In this document: positions 34,440 through 43,173 of the stretch, piece by piece
Layout: each line of letters opens with the position of its first letter
How positions within the stretch are numbered: position 1 is the first letter of the stretch
Assembly (NCBI GenBank): GCA_040508085.1
Contig: JBEVNO010000064.1
Span: forward strand, 1 to 64,000
Direction: 5' to 3'
Origin: ZC4RG30 sp040508085
GTDB lineage: Bacteria; Pseudomonadota; Gammaproteobacteria; Steroidobacterales; Steroidobacteraceae
Length of the DNA: 64,000 nt
Notes under the pieces: generated by a model
The model's input: the letters and a program-made list of their open reading frames with translations, nothing else
The model's database searches: none
Told to the model about the DNA's origin: nothing
Program-made: the position numbers and the translations under genes

Positions 34440-35920
34440 GGCGCGAGCGTACCCGCCTTCTGCACCCGACCGCGCGACAGCAGCAGTTCATGTGAGGCAT
34501 TGCGTGGCCACTCGGCGCGATAGTGAGTGGTCATCACCACCGCGACGCCTGCCTGCACCTGCTGTTCCAGCCAGCCCAGCAGCTCGGCGCGCAATGGCCC
34601 GTTCAGTCCAGTCAGCGCCTCATCCATCAGCAACAGGCGCGGCCGCAGCACGAAGGCGCGGGCAAACAGGATGCGGCGCACCTGCCCGTACGACATCTCG
34701 GCCAGCGGCCGCTCGGCGAACGCCTGCATTCCCAGGGTGCGCAGCGCACTGCGGGCGCGCCTGGCTTCAGCCGCCGTCGCCGCGAAATTCAGTCCGATGC
34801 TGGAATGCAGGCCTGAAACCACGGTATCCAGCACGGTGTAGTGGCGCGGGTATTCGGTCTGCAGGTGCGGAGCAACCAGCGCCGTGCGCGCGCGGAAGTC
34901 ATCCAGTGGCACGCCCTGGTCAACACCGGCGCGGCGGATATGGCCACCGCTGGCTACGCCGTGATCGCCGTATATCGTGCGCAGCAGCGTCGACTTGCCC
35001 GAGCCGTTCGCACCATGCAGCACCCAGCATTCGCCGCGCCGGATGGTGAGGTCGATGTCGTGCAGCACGCGCTTGCCATCGATGTACACGCAGGCGTGGT
35101 CGAGCGTCACCAGCGCCCGCCGCGTGCGCAGCGGCCGCCCGGACGGCGCGGTGCGCGCCTTGCCTGGCCGCCGTATGCGCGGCAACTCCATCTGCGCGGC
35201 GGCCAGCGCGGCGCGCAGCCGGCCGGGCTTCATGACGCCTGCATAGCGCGCCTGTCCGGCATCCAGCCACAGCAGGTGGGTCACGCCGGGCGGGATGTCT
35301 TCCTCGCGGTGGGCAGAACATACCCAGCTGGCGTCGCGCAGCGCACGGCCTTCGAGCAGCCGGTACAGCCTGGCGCGGTTGGTCACATCCAGGCCGGTGG
35401 CGACCTCATCCAGCAGCAGCAGTTGCGCCTGCCAGGCCAGCGTGCGTGCCAGCAGCACCAGCCGCCGCTCGCCATAGGACAGCGTCAGAAAAGGCCGGGC
35501 CGCGAGCCGTGCCATACCGGCTCGACGCAACAATGCAACACAGGCGGCGCGCTGTCGTGGGGATAGTGCTCCCTGGGGTATGTCGCTGCGGGTGAGCCCG
35601 GTGCCGACGACGTCCAGCGCCGTGAAATTCCAGCCGTAGCGCTCGTAACGATCCTGGCGCTCCGGCCCCAGCCAGGCGATGGCATCGCGCACATCCGCCG
35701 GTTGCTGGTGCCATTCGCCTTCGAAGAAATAGCGTCTGGCGGCATGTGCAGTGGCATCCGGCCACACATCGCCGGCCACCACCTTCAGCAGCTGGGTCTT
35801 GCCGGCGCCGCTGGCGCCAACCACCAGCCAGCGCTCGCCCTCACCGATGTGCCAGGATAAATCCTGCAACACCGTTCGGCCGGCGCGGCTCAGCCGCAAT
35901 CGATCAAGAGCAATATCCAA
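34436..35920 (-). CDS. Double ABC ATPase, ModF-like
   Basis: A 494-residue soluble protein with two ABC modules. The first has Walker A GASGAGKT at 35-42 and signature LSYGERR; the second has GANGSGKST and signature MSYGQVRR. LLLLDEVATGLD and LLLMDEALTGL are the two Walker B regions. The overall plan matches ModF (PhrA), a molybdate-linked ATPase of unclear function. No permease gene is adjacent. ModF-like identity is by architecture and is moderate; a link to the window's molybdenum genes is tempting but unproven. It is followed by two coupled genes. Confidence 0.83.
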   Translation of the reverse strand: MDIALDRLRLSRAGRTVLQDLSWHIGEGERWLVVGASGAGKTQLLKVVAGDVWPDATAHAARRYFFEGEWHQQPADVRDAIAWLGPERQDRYERYGWNFTALDVVGTGLTRSDIPQGALSPRQRAACVALLRRAGMARLAARPFLTLSYGERRLVLLARTLAWQAQLLLLDEVATGLDVTNRARLYRLLEGRALRDASWVCSAHREEDIPPGVTHLLWLDAGQARYAGVMKPGRLRAALAAAQMELPRIRRPGKARTAPSGRPLRTRRALVTLDHACVYIDGKRVLHDIDLTIRRGECWVLHGANGSGKSTLLRTIYGDHGVASGGHIRRAGVDQGVPLDDFRARTALVAPHLQTEYPRHYTVLDTVVSGLHSSIGLNFAATAAEARRARSALRTLGMQAFAERPLAEMSYGQVRRILFARAFVLRPRLLLMDEALTGLNGPLRAELLGWLEQQVQAGVAVVMTTHYRAEWPRNASHELLLSRGRVQKAGTLAP

Positions 35921-35958
35921 GCCGGTTCCGGGTCGATGTGGTCCACATGTCTCAAGGT

Positions 35959-36035
35959 TGGCGCGCCCGGAGGGATTCGAACCCCCGACCCTCAGGTTCG
36001 AAGCCTGATGCTCTATCCAGCTGAGCTACGGGCGC
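35959..36035 (-). tRNA. tRNA-Arg(UCG), CCA encoded
   Basis: On the minus strand: acceptor GCGCCCG pairs with CGGGCGC; D arm AGCTCAGCTGGATAGAGC; anticodon stem TCAGG/CCTGA around loop CTTCGAA, so the anticodon is UCG; T arm GGGGGTTCGAATCCCTC. Discriminator G is followed by an encoded CCA at 35959-35961. It reads CGA and, by wobble, other CGN codons. It is divergent from the small exported protein gene. Confidence 0.96.
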
Positions 36036-36132
36036 CCGTTGCCGTCCAGGGCAGTAATGATGGCATGCTCCGGACGGACTGGTAGTATGACCGGCCACGG
36101 ACCCGGGGCACCGGGCTGATGAGGGGCGAGTC

Positions 36133-36498
36133 ATGAAAAAAGCTGTTTTGCTGGTCCTGCTGGCGATGTCGCTGCCTGCCGCAGCCGCCGACTGCGTCTA
36201 TCCGCGCGCACCGGGCCGCATGCCGGACGGCAACACTGCCTCGCGTGAAGAGATGGTGGCCGCGAAGAAGCAGGTGGATGAATACATCGTATCCATGAAT
36301 ACCTACCTCGACTGCATCAAGGCCGAACACGACACGGCCATGGCCGACACAGCAGCCCCGCTGACCGATGAGCAGAAGAAGCAGATCACCGTGCGCTTCG
36401 TGCAGAAGAACGATGCGGCGGTCGACGAACAGCAGGATGTGGCCTCGCGCTTCAACGAGCAGCGGCACATCTTCCTGGACAAGACCAAGAAGAAATAG
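36133..36498 (+). CDS. Small exported protein of unknown function
   Basis: A 121-residue protein with a clear signal peptide (KKAVLLVLLAMSLPAAAA, cleavage near 19). The mature part is helical, Lys- and Gln-rich, and holds two cysteines (residues 21 and 61) that could form a disulfide in the periplasm. Pattern FNEQRHIFLDKTKKK ends it. No family is recognised. It stands between the tRNA and moeA, 39 bases from moeA on the same strand. Confidence 0.72.
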   Translation: MKKAVLLVLLAMSLPAAAADCVYPRAPGRMPDGNTASREEMVAAKKQVDEYIVSMNTYLDCIKAEHDTAMADTAAPLTDEQKKQITVRFVQKNDAAVDEQQDVASRFNEQRHIFLDKTKKK

Positions 36499-36537
36499 GC
36501 CTGCCGGGCGCGCCAAGGCGGCCCGCCCGCGATCGCC

Positions 36538-37737
36538 ATGCTCACTCCCGCTGAAGCTGAAGAGCAGATCGTGCAGCACCTGCCGTGCCTGCCGATTGAA
36601 TCCCTGCCCATCGGCCAATGCGCCGGCGCGGTGCTGCGCGAGCCGGTGTATGCCGAACGGGATCATCCGCCCTTCGATCGGGTGATGATGGATGGCATTG
36701 CGATCCAGTGCAGTGCGGCCGCCACCCGTCGCACCTTCCTGATCCAGGGCACGCAGGCCGCGGGAGATCCGCCCATGCGGCTCGCCTCGCCCGCGCACTG
36801 CATCGAGATCATGACCGGGGCGATGCTGCCGGCCGGTTGCGATGCCGTGGTGCCCGTCGAGAAACTGCATGTGGCGGATGGCAGCGCCGTGCTCGAAGCC
36901 GCGCTGCTGGTGAAGCACGGCCAGAACGTCCACTCACGCGGCAGCGACTGCATCCAGGGCGCCTCGCTGCTGCAGGCGGGCACGCGCCTGGAAGCCCCTG
37001 ATGTAGCTACCGCGGCTGGCGCCGGCATGGCACGCCTGCGCGTCAGCCAGCAGCCCGCATTCATCGTGATTTCCACCGGCAACGAGCTGGTCGAACCCGG
37101 CGACCCGATCGAGACCTGGCAGATCCGCCGCTCCAATGCCTATGGCGTGGTCGCCGCGCTGCGGCGCCGCGGCTTCCACCGGGTCACCGACGACCACCTG
37201 CCCGACGAGGCCACTGCGCTGGCGGAGCGGTTGAAGGAACATCTGCAGAACTACGAGGTGCTGATCCTCTCTGGCGGCGTTTCCATGGGCAAATTCGACC
37301 TGGTGCCGGCGGCGCTGGCGGCCTGCGGTGTGAAGCAGGTGTTCCACAAGGTGGCGCAACGGCCGGGCAAACCGTTCTGGTTCGGCGTCGGGCCGCGCGG
37401 CAACGCCGTGTTCGCCCTGCCCGGCAATCCGGTATCCACGCTGGTGTGCCTGGCGCGTTATGTCATGCCGGCCATCGACCGCACGATGGGGGTCCGCGAT
37501 GCGCAAGGCGGCGAGAGGATTGCGCTGGGCGCCGCAGTCACCCTGGAGGCGCCGCTGACCGGCTTCCTGCCGGTGGCCACGGAAACCGATGAATGGGGCC
37601 GCCGCTGGGCCAACGTGGCCAGCCACAACGGCTCCGGGGATTTCGCGGCACTGGCCGGCACCCAGGGGTTTGTAGAATTGCCGCCTGGCCCCAATATCTA
37701 CCCGAAGGGCTTCATCACCCGCCTTTACCGCTGGTAA
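36538..37737 (+). CDS. moeA: Molybdopterin molybdenumtransferase
   Basis: A 399-residue MoeA, which inserts molybdate into adenylylated molybdopterin to give active Moco. Features are PFDRVMMDGIAI near 43-54 (conserved Asp), TGAMLPAGCDAVVPVE, STGNELVEPGD, the SGGVSMGKFD catalytic/substrate region, and FALPGNPVSTLV. Length is normal. First gene of the moe/moa operon, 9 bases before moaA. No MogA/MoaB adenylyltransferase is seen next to it. Confidence 0.96.
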   Translation: MLTPAEAEEQIVQHLPCLPIESLPIGQCAGAVLREPVYAERDHPPFDRVMMDGIAIQCSAAATRRTFLIQGTQAAGDPPMRLASPAHCIEIMTGAMLPAGCDAVVPVEKLHVADGSAVLEAALLVKHGQNVHSRGSDCIQGASLLQAGTRLEAPDVATAAGAGMARLRVSQQPAFIVISTGNELVEPGDPIETWQIRRSNAYGVVAALRRRGFHRVTDDHLPDEATALAERLKEHLQNYEVLILSGGVSMGKFDLVPAALAACGVKQVFHKVAQRPGKPFWFGVGPRGNAVFALPGNPVSTLVCLARYVMPAIDRTMGVRDAQGGERIALGAAVTLEAPLTGFLPVATETDEWGRRWANVASHNGSGDFAALAGTQGFVELPPGPNIYPKGFITRLYRW

Positions 37738-37745
37738 TCCGCCTC

Positions 37746-38786
37746 GTGAACAACATCATCCCCCTCGAACGCAGCCCGCAGGACCGCCTCGGCCGTCCGT
37801 TGCGCGACCTGCGCATCTCGGTGATGGACCGCTGCAATTTCCGCTGCCCGTACTGCATGCCGCGGGAACGCTTCCACGAGCACTACCAGTTCCTGAAGAC
37901 CACGGAGCGGCTGTCGTTCGAGGAGATCCTGCGCCTGACGCGGCTGTTCGTGCCGCTGGGCGTGCGCAAGCTGCGCATCACCGGCGGCGAGCCGCTGCTG
38001 CGCGTGAACCTGCCCGATCTAATCGCCGACCTCAATGCCATCGATGGCGTCGAGGACATCGCCATCACCACCAATGGCGTGCTGCTGGGCAAGCATGCAT
38101 CGGAACTGAAGGCTGCCGGCCTGTCACGGGTCACGGTGAGCCTCGACAGCCTCGACCAGGACATCTTCGCGCGCATGAACGGCGGCTTCGGCCGCGTCAG
38201 CGAAGTGCTGGATGGCATCGACCATGCCCAGGCCGCAGGGCTCGGGCCGATCAAGGTCAACGCGGTGATCCAGCGCGGCGTCAACGAAGGCAGCGTGTTG
38301 CCGCTGGTGGAGCACTTCCGCGGCACCGGCGTCACCGTGCGCTTCATCGAATACATGGATGTCGGCAACCGCAACGACTGGCGCGAACAGCTGGTGGTGC
38401 CCTCGCGCGACCTGCAGGCATTGATCCATGCCCGCTGGCCGGTACGTGGGGTCAAGGCCGATTACACCGGCGAGGTGGCGCGCCGCTATGCCTTCGAAGA
38501 CGGCCAGGGTGAAGTCGGTTTCATCTCCTCGGTCACCCAGCCTTTCTGCGGTGGCTGCTCACGCGCGCGGCTGTCTTCCGACGGCAGCCTGTATACCTGC
38601 CTGTTCGCGCAGCACGGCACCGATCTGCGCGGCCCGCTGCGCGCCGGCGCCGACGACGTCGAACTGGGCGACATCATCCGCAACATCTGGCTCAAGCGTG
38701 AAGATCGTTACAGCGAGCAGCGGGTGCTGCTGCGGCAGCGGGCGGGCGGCGATCCGAAGATCGAGATGAACTACATCGGCGGGTGA
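37746..38786 (+). CDS. moaA: GTP 3',8-cyclase
   Basis: A 346-residue radical SAM enzyme for the first step of molybdopterin synthesis. Cluster 1 ligands are Cys30, Cys34, Cys37 in DRCNFRCPYC; cluster 2 is in CGGCSRARLSSDGSLYTCLF. It ends in the conserved Gly-Gly (NYIGG), needed for activity. The start is GTG at 37746, chosen because upstream sequence lies in moeA and homologues begin here. It is followed by moaC after a 4-base gap. Confidence 0.95.
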   Translation: MNNIIPLERSPQDRLGRPLRDLRISVMDRCNFRCPYCMPRERFHEHYQFLKTTERLSFEEILRLTRLFVPLGVRKLRITGGEPLLRVNLPDLIADLNAIDGVEDIAITTNGVLLGKHASELKAAGLSRVTVSLDSLDQDIFARMNGGFGRVSEVLDGIDHAQAAGLGPIKVNAVIQRGVNEGSVLPLVEHFRGTGVTVRFIEYMDVGNRNDWREQLVVPSRDLQALIHARWPVRGVKADYTGEVARRYAFEDGQGEVGFISSVTQPFCGGCSRARLSSDGSLYTCLFAQHGTDLRGPLRAGADDVELGDIIRNIWLKREDRYSEQRVLLRQRAGGDPKIEMNYIGG

Positions 38787-38790
38787 AGCG

Positions 38791-39288
38791 ATGGCCGCTA
38801 AGCAGACATCGCGCCTCACGCATCTGGATGCGGACAACCGGCCGGCCATGGTGGATGTTGGCGGCAAGGCCGTGACCGCGCGCGAGGCCAGCGCCGAAGC
38901 GCGGCTCACGCTGCCCCCCACGGTGGCGCGCGAGCTGAAGCGCAGTGGCCATCGCACGAAGAAAGGCCCGGTATTCGATACCGCCATCATTGCCGGCGTG
39001 CTTGCCGCCAAGCGTACGCACGAGCTCATCCCCTTCTGCCATCCATTGCCGCTGTCAGGCGTCAAGATCGAAGTCACTGCTGTCCGCGGCGGCCTGCAGG
39101 TGATCTGCACGGTGTCGGTCATCCATCGCACCGGCGTCGAGATGGAGGCGCTCACCGGCGCCGCGGTGGCCGCGCTCACCATCTACGACATGTGCAAGGC
39201 GCTGTCGCACGATATCCAGATCGGCCCGGTGCGGCTGCTTTCCAAGAGCGGTGGGCGGCGCGACTTCCGCCGCAAGGCCAGGGCATGA
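38791..39288 (+). CDS. moaC: Cyclic pyranopterin monophosphate synthase
   Basis: A 165-residue enzyme that turns the MoaA product into cyclic pyranopterin monophosphate. Family motifs are PAMVDVGGKAVTAREA, KGPVFDTAIIAGVLAAKRT, the catalytic-pocket IPFCHPLPL and MEALTGAAVAALTIYDMCKA, ending with SKSGG. It overlaps the next gene, the mobA-moaD fusion, by 4 bases (ATGA). Confidence 0.97.
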   Translation: MAAKQTSRLTHLDADNRPAMVDVGGKAVTAREASAEARLTLPPTVARELKRSGHRTKKGPVFDTAIIAGVLAAKRTHELIPFCHPLPLSGVKIEVTAVRGGLQVICTVSVIHRTGVEMEALTGAAVAALTIYDMCKALSHDIQIGPVRLLSKSGGRRDFRRKARA

Positions 39289-40127
39289 ACGCACCACTGT
39301 ATGGACTGGTGCTGGCCGGTGGCCGCAGCACCCGCATGGGTCGCGACAAGGCCGCCATCGAGTTCGGCGGGCGCACGCAGCTGGAACGCGCCTACGGATT
39401 GCTGGAGCATCTCACTGCCCGCAGCTTCGTCTCGGTGCGGCCGGACCAGGCCACCGATCCGTTGCGCAAGCGCTTTGCGCAGATCATCGACCTGCCAGGC
39501 GTGGAAGGTCCGGCCGCTGGCATCCGCGCCGCGCAGCTGGAGCATCCCGAAGCCGCCTGGTTGATCGTGGCCTGCGACCTGCCTTTGCTGGATGCGGCAA
39601 CGCTGCAGCATCTGATCGCCAGACGCGATCCATCGCGCGTCGCCACCGCATATCGCAGCAGCCACGATGGCCTGCCTGAGCCGCTGTGCGCCATCTACGA
39701 GCCCGCCGCCGCGCAGCTGCTGGCCGCTTTTCTCGCCAACGGCCGCAACTGCCCGCGCAAGTTCCTGATCGAATCCGATACCCAATTGCTCGACCAGCCC
39801 GCAACGCGGGCACTGGACAATGTGAACACCCCCACCGAACTGGCGGCCGCATCGGCCGCTGTCCCCAGCGCCGGCATCCCCGCCCCGCGCGAGCTGCGCG
39901 TGCAGTATTTCGCCCTGCTGCGCGAGCAGGCCGGGCGCCGCGATGAAGCGGTCACCAGCAGCGCCGCGACGCCGCGCGAGCTGTTTGCCGAACTGTCGGC
40001 GCGGCATGGCTTCACGCTGGGCACCGAACACCTGAAGGTCGCGGTGAACACCGAGTTCTGCGACTGGTCGCGGCCGCTGGTCGCGGGCGACACCGTGGTA
40101 TTCATCCCGCCGGTCGCAGGCGGATGA
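39285..40127 (+). CDS. mobA-moaD: MobA-MoaD fusion: Mo-cofactor nucleotidyltransferase plus sulfur carrier
   Basis: A 280-residue fusion. Residues 1-188 are MobA-like: LAGGRSTRMGRDKA at 10-23 binds nucleotide, with CDLPLL and LDNVNTPTEL as family marks. Residues 189-202 form an Ala/Pro linker. Residues 203-280 are MoaD-like (RVQYFALLREQAG) and end in FIPPVAGG, so the Gly-Gly tail needed for adenylation and thiocarboxylation is free at the C-terminus. The gene takes the place of separate moaD between moaC and moaE, and overlaps both by 4 bases. Both ends look functional; MobA-like could be a guanylyl- or cytidylyltransferase. Confidence 0.9.
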   Translation: MNAPLYGLVLAGGRSTRMGRDKAAIEFGGRTQLERAYGLLEHLTARSFVSVRPDQATDPLRKRFAQIIDLPGVEGPAAGIRAAQLEHPEAAWLIVACDLPLLDAATLQHLIARRDPSRVATAYRSSHDGLPEPLCAIYEPAAAQLLAAFLANGRNCPRKFLIESDTQLLDQPATRALDNVNTPTELAAASAAVPSAGIPAPRELRVQYFALLREQAGRRDEAVTSSAATPRELFAELSARHGFTLGTEHLKVAVNTEFCDWSRPLVAGDTVVFIPPVAGG

Positions 40128-40597
40128 GCGCTTTCCGCTTCTCGCACACGCCGATCGATGCAGTGGCGTTGCGCGCCGAACTGCTCGACACCCATTGCGG
40201 TGGCTTCGTCAGCTTCGAAGGCTGGGTGCGCGACCACAACGAGGGCCAGCCGGTGCTGCACCTGGAATACGAGGCTTTCGAGGCGCTGGGCGTGCGCGAA
40301 GGTGAGCGCATCGTTGCGGAGGCCTGCGAGCGCTTCGGCGTGACGCAGGCATTGTGCGTGCACCGCCTTGGCGACCTTGCCCTAACGGAAATCGCGGTAT
40401 GGGTGGGCGTGGCGGCCGCACATCGCGACGAGGCCTTCAAGGCCTGCCGCTACATCATCGACGAAGTGAAGCACCGCGTGCCGATCTGGAAGAAGGAACA
40501 CTACGTCGCTGGCAGTTCCGGCTGGGTCAACTGCGAGCGCTGCGCGACGCACGCGCATGATCACGCAGGCGATCACGCAGGCCACGATCACCCGTAG
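40124..40597 (+). CDS. moaE: Molybdopterin synthase large subunit with His-rich tail
   Basis: A 157-residue subunit that, with thiocarboxylated MoaD, makes molybdopterin. It contains GGFVSFEGWVRDHN (start of the active region), AHRDEAFKACRYIIDEVK, and the catalytic-Lys stretch VPIWKKEHY. An extra tail after WVNC (C-terminal residues about 137-157) carries eight His in a His/Asp/Ala-rich run. Such tails can bind metal. It ends the moe/moa operon and is 10 bases from convergent proA. Confidence 0.95.
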   Translation: MSAFRFSHTPIDAVALRAELLDTHCGGFVSFEGWVRDHNEGQPVLHLEYEAFEALGVREGERIVAEACERFGVTQALCVHRLGDLALTEIAVWVGVAAAHRDEAFKACRYIIDEVKHRVPIWKKEHYVAGSSGWVNCERCATHAHDHAGDHAGHDHP

Positions 40598-40607
40598 CCA
40601 GGAGGGG

Positions 40608-41903
40608 TCAGCCCGGGCGGATCGTGCCGTTGCCGCGCACCACGTACTTGTAGCTGGTGAGCTGCTCCACGCCCACCGGCCCGCGGGCATGGAAGCGGTC
40701 GGTGGAGATGCCGATCTCCGCGCCCATGCCGAATTCACCGCCGTCGGCGAACTGGGTGGATGCGTTGTGCAGCACTATGGCGCTGTCCACTTCGCGCAGG
40801 AACTTCTCGGCCGTGGCACTGTTGGCCGTGATGATGGACTCGGTATGAGCCGAACCGTAGGTGGCGATGTGCCCGATGGCCTCTTCGACGCCATCCACCA
40901 CGCGGACGGAGATGATCGCGTCCAGGTATTCGGTGCGCCAGTCAAGCTCAGTGGCCGGTTTCACGCGCGCATCGGCGGCCTGTGCAGCGGCGTCGCCGCG
41001 CAGCTCGCAGCCACCTTCGGCCAGCGCGGCCAGCAGCGCCGGCAGCATCTCCGGGGCGGCAGCGCGGTCCACCAGCAACGTTTCGGCCGAGCCGCAGATG
41101 CCAGTGCGGCGCAGTTTGGCGTTCACCACCACGCTGCGCGCCATGTCCAGATCCGCATCGCGATCGACATACACATGGCACAGGCCTTCCAGATGCCCGA
41201 TCACCGGCACGCGCGCCTCTTTCTGCACGCGCTCCACCAGGCTGCGGCCGCCGCGCGGCACGATCACGTTGATGTGCTGGTCCAGGCCCGCCAGCATCAT
41301 GCCCACCGCGGCGCGATCGGTGGTGGGCACCAGCTGGATGGCAGCGTCGGGCAGGCCGGCGGCGCGCAGCCCTTCCAGCAGGCAGGCATGGATCGCCGCG
41401 CTCGACAGCCGGCTCTCCGAGCCGCCGCGCAGGATCACCGGATTGGCCGATTTAAGGCACAGCGCGCCGGCATCGGCAGTGACGTTGGGGCGGCTCTCGT
41501 AGATGATGCCGATCACGCCCAGCGGCACGCGCACCCGCTGGATCTGGAGCCCGTTGGGCCGGGTCCACTGCGCGGCGATGCCGCCGATGGGATCCTCCAG
41601 CTGCGCAATCTGTTCGATGCCGGCAGCCATGGATTCAACGCGTTTTTCATTGAGCAGCAGGCGGTCCAGCAGCGAGGCAGTCAGGCCGCGCGCACGCGCC
41701 GCGTCCATGTCCTTCGCATTGGCAGCCAGGATCGCTGCGGACTGCGCGCGGATCGCCCGCGCCGCTGCCAGCAACGCCGCATTGCGCTGCGTGCCGCTGG
41801 ACAGCGCCAGGGCCGCGCGGCTGGCCGCCGCTGCACGGCCGAGGCCCGCCATCACAAGGCCCAGGTCGTCACCATGGATTTCCAATGCCTGCACGCTGCT
41901 CAT
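40608..41903 (-). CDS. proA: Glutamate-5-semialdehyde dehydrogenase
   Basis: A 431-residue NADPH-dependent enzyme of proline synthesis that reduces glutamyl-5-phosphate. Marks are GVIGIIYESRPNVTADAGALCLKS, NPVILRGGSES, catalytic Cys in KLRRTGICGSAETLL and FEMGA-like FGMGAEIGISTDRFHARGP. It overlaps proB by 4 bases (ATGA), a usual order. Confidence 0.97.
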   Translation of the reverse strand: MSSVQALEIHGDDLGLVMAGLGRAAAASRAALALSSGTQRNAALLAAARAIRAQSAAILAANAKDMDAARARGLTASLLDRLLLNEKRVESMAAGIEQIAQLEDPIGGIAAQWTRPNGLQIQRVRVPLGVIGIIYESRPNVTADAGALCLKSANPVILRGGSESRLSSAAIHACLLEGLRAAGLPDAAIQLVPTTDRAAVGMMLAGLDQHINVIVPRGGRSLVERVQKEARVPVIGHLEGLCHVYVDRDADLDMARSVVVNAKLRRTGICGSAETLLVDRAAAPEMLPALLAALAEGGCELRGDAAAQAADARVKPATELDWRTEYLDAIISVRVVDGVEEAIGHIATYGSAHTESIITANSATAEKFLREVDSAIVLHNASTQFADGGEFGMGAEIGISTDRFHARGPVGVEQLTSYKYVVRGNGTIRPG

Positions 41904-43078
41904 GTACTCGCCGCTCCTGCCTCTTGCGTCCCGGTGCGCAGCACCAGGTCGTCCCGGTGCACTACCTCATCCCGTCCGCGAAACCCTACCAGCTGTTCGA
42001 TATCGCCGCTGCGCCGGCCCATGATGCGCTGGACGTCGCCGCTGGAGTAGGCGGACAAGCCGCGCGCGATCACCTGTCCCTGGGCATCCGCCACATCCAC
42101 GGCATCGCCGCGCTCAAAGCTGCCGAGCACCGCCGTGACGCCTGCCGGAAGCAGGCTTCTGCCACGCCGCAGGGCGCCGGCCGCGCCGGCATCGATGTGC
42201 AGCACCCCGGCAGGCTTCAGACTGCCGCCGATCCACTGCTTGCGCGCCGCCACCGGCGTCGCCGCCGGAATGAACCAGGTGCACCGCGCGCCGCCCTCCA
42301 CTTTTTTGAGCGGGTTCAGCGGGTGCCCCGAGGCGATGCACATGTGGCAGCCGGCATCCAGCGCGATCCGGGCCGCCGCGATCTTGGTCGCCATGCCGCC
42401 GGAACCCACGTCAGAGGCCGAGCCGCCCGCCATCGCCTCGATGCGGGGGGTGATGCCCCGCACCTCGGGGAAGAATTCCGCCGCCGGATCCAGGTTCGGG
42501 TCGGCCGAATACAGCCCGTCCACATCCGACAGCAGCACCAGGCAATCCGCGCTGGCCATCTGTGCCACGCGCGCGGCCAGCCGGTCATTGTCGCCGTAAC
42601 GGATCTCGGCAGTGGCCACGGTGTCGTTTTCGTTGATCACCGGGATCGCGCCCAGCGCCAGCAACGCATTCAGCGTGGCGCGCGCGTTCAGGTAGCGGCG
42701 ACGCTGCTCGCTGTCCTGCAGCGTGAGCAGCACCTGCGCGACCTGCGTACCCTCTTCTTCCAGCAGCTCCTTGTAGGCATGCGCGAGGCGGATCTGCCCC
42801 ACCGCAGCGGCGGCCTGCTTCTGTTCCAGCGGCAGCGCCCCCTTGGGTAGCCCGAGCGCACGGCGGCCCAGCGCGATGGCGCCTGACGACACCAGGATGA
42901 CCTGCTGGCCACGGCGCCGCATGCGACGCAGATCCTGTGCCAGCGCCTCGAGCCAGGCCCGGTTGAGGCGGCCGCTGCCCTGGTCAACAAGCAGCGCCGA
43001 GCCTACCTTCACGACAACGCGACGCGCCTCGACGAGCAGCGATGGACCGGCGGCGCGGGTGCGGGAACGTCCTTGCAT
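41900..43078 (-). CDS. proB: Glutamate 5-kinase
   Basis: A 392-residue kinase with an N-terminal amino-acid-kinase domain (VVVKVGSALLV, SSGAIALGRRALG, VINENDTVAT, DNDRLAARVA) and a C-terminal PUA domain (residues about 300-380). It makes glutamyl-5-phosphate and is normally proline-inhibited. A -10-like TATAGT sits 10 bases upstream of the ATG, suggesting a very short leader. Divergent from the acidic protein gene. Confidence 0.96.
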   Translation of the reverse strand: MQGRSRTRAAGPSLLVEARRVVVKVGSALLVDQGSGRLNRAWLEALAQDLRRMRRRGQQVILVSSGAIALGRRALGLPKGALPLEQKQAAAAVGQIRLAHAYKELLEEEGTQVAQVLLTLQDSEQRRRYLNARATLNALLALGAIPVINENDTVATAEIRYGDNDRLAARVAQMASADCLVLLSDVDGLYSADPNLDPAAEFFPEVRGITPRIEAMAGGSASDVGSGGMATKIAAARIALDAGCHMCIASGHPLNPLKKVEGGARCTWFIPAATPVAARKQWIGGSLKPAGVLHIDAGAAGALRRGRSLLPAGVTAVLGSFERGDAVDVADAQGQVIARGLSAYSSGDVQRIMGRRSGDIEQLVGFRGRDEVVHRDDLVLRTGTQEAGAAST

Positions 43079-43107
43079 GGGTTGCGGACTATAGCAGCGG
43101 ACCGGCG

Positions 43108-43136
43108 TTGCCCGCCGTCGTGGCTCGACCTAATAT
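43108..43136 (+). promoter_or_regulatory. Candidate sigma70 promoter for the acidic protein gene
   Basis: TTGCCC (43108-43113), 17-base spacer, TAATAT (43131-43136), each matching four of six consensus bases, about 38 bases before the GTG start. Position and spacing are good, the boxes are only moderate. Confidence 0.4.
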
Positions 43137-43173
43137 CCCGTGCGGCATATGGATTTATGGATCAGGAGCGGAT

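Noticed and set aside
36083..36088. TAGTAT as a -10 box for the small exported protein
   Set aside because: No -35 at a fitting distance was found, so it was not listed as a feature.
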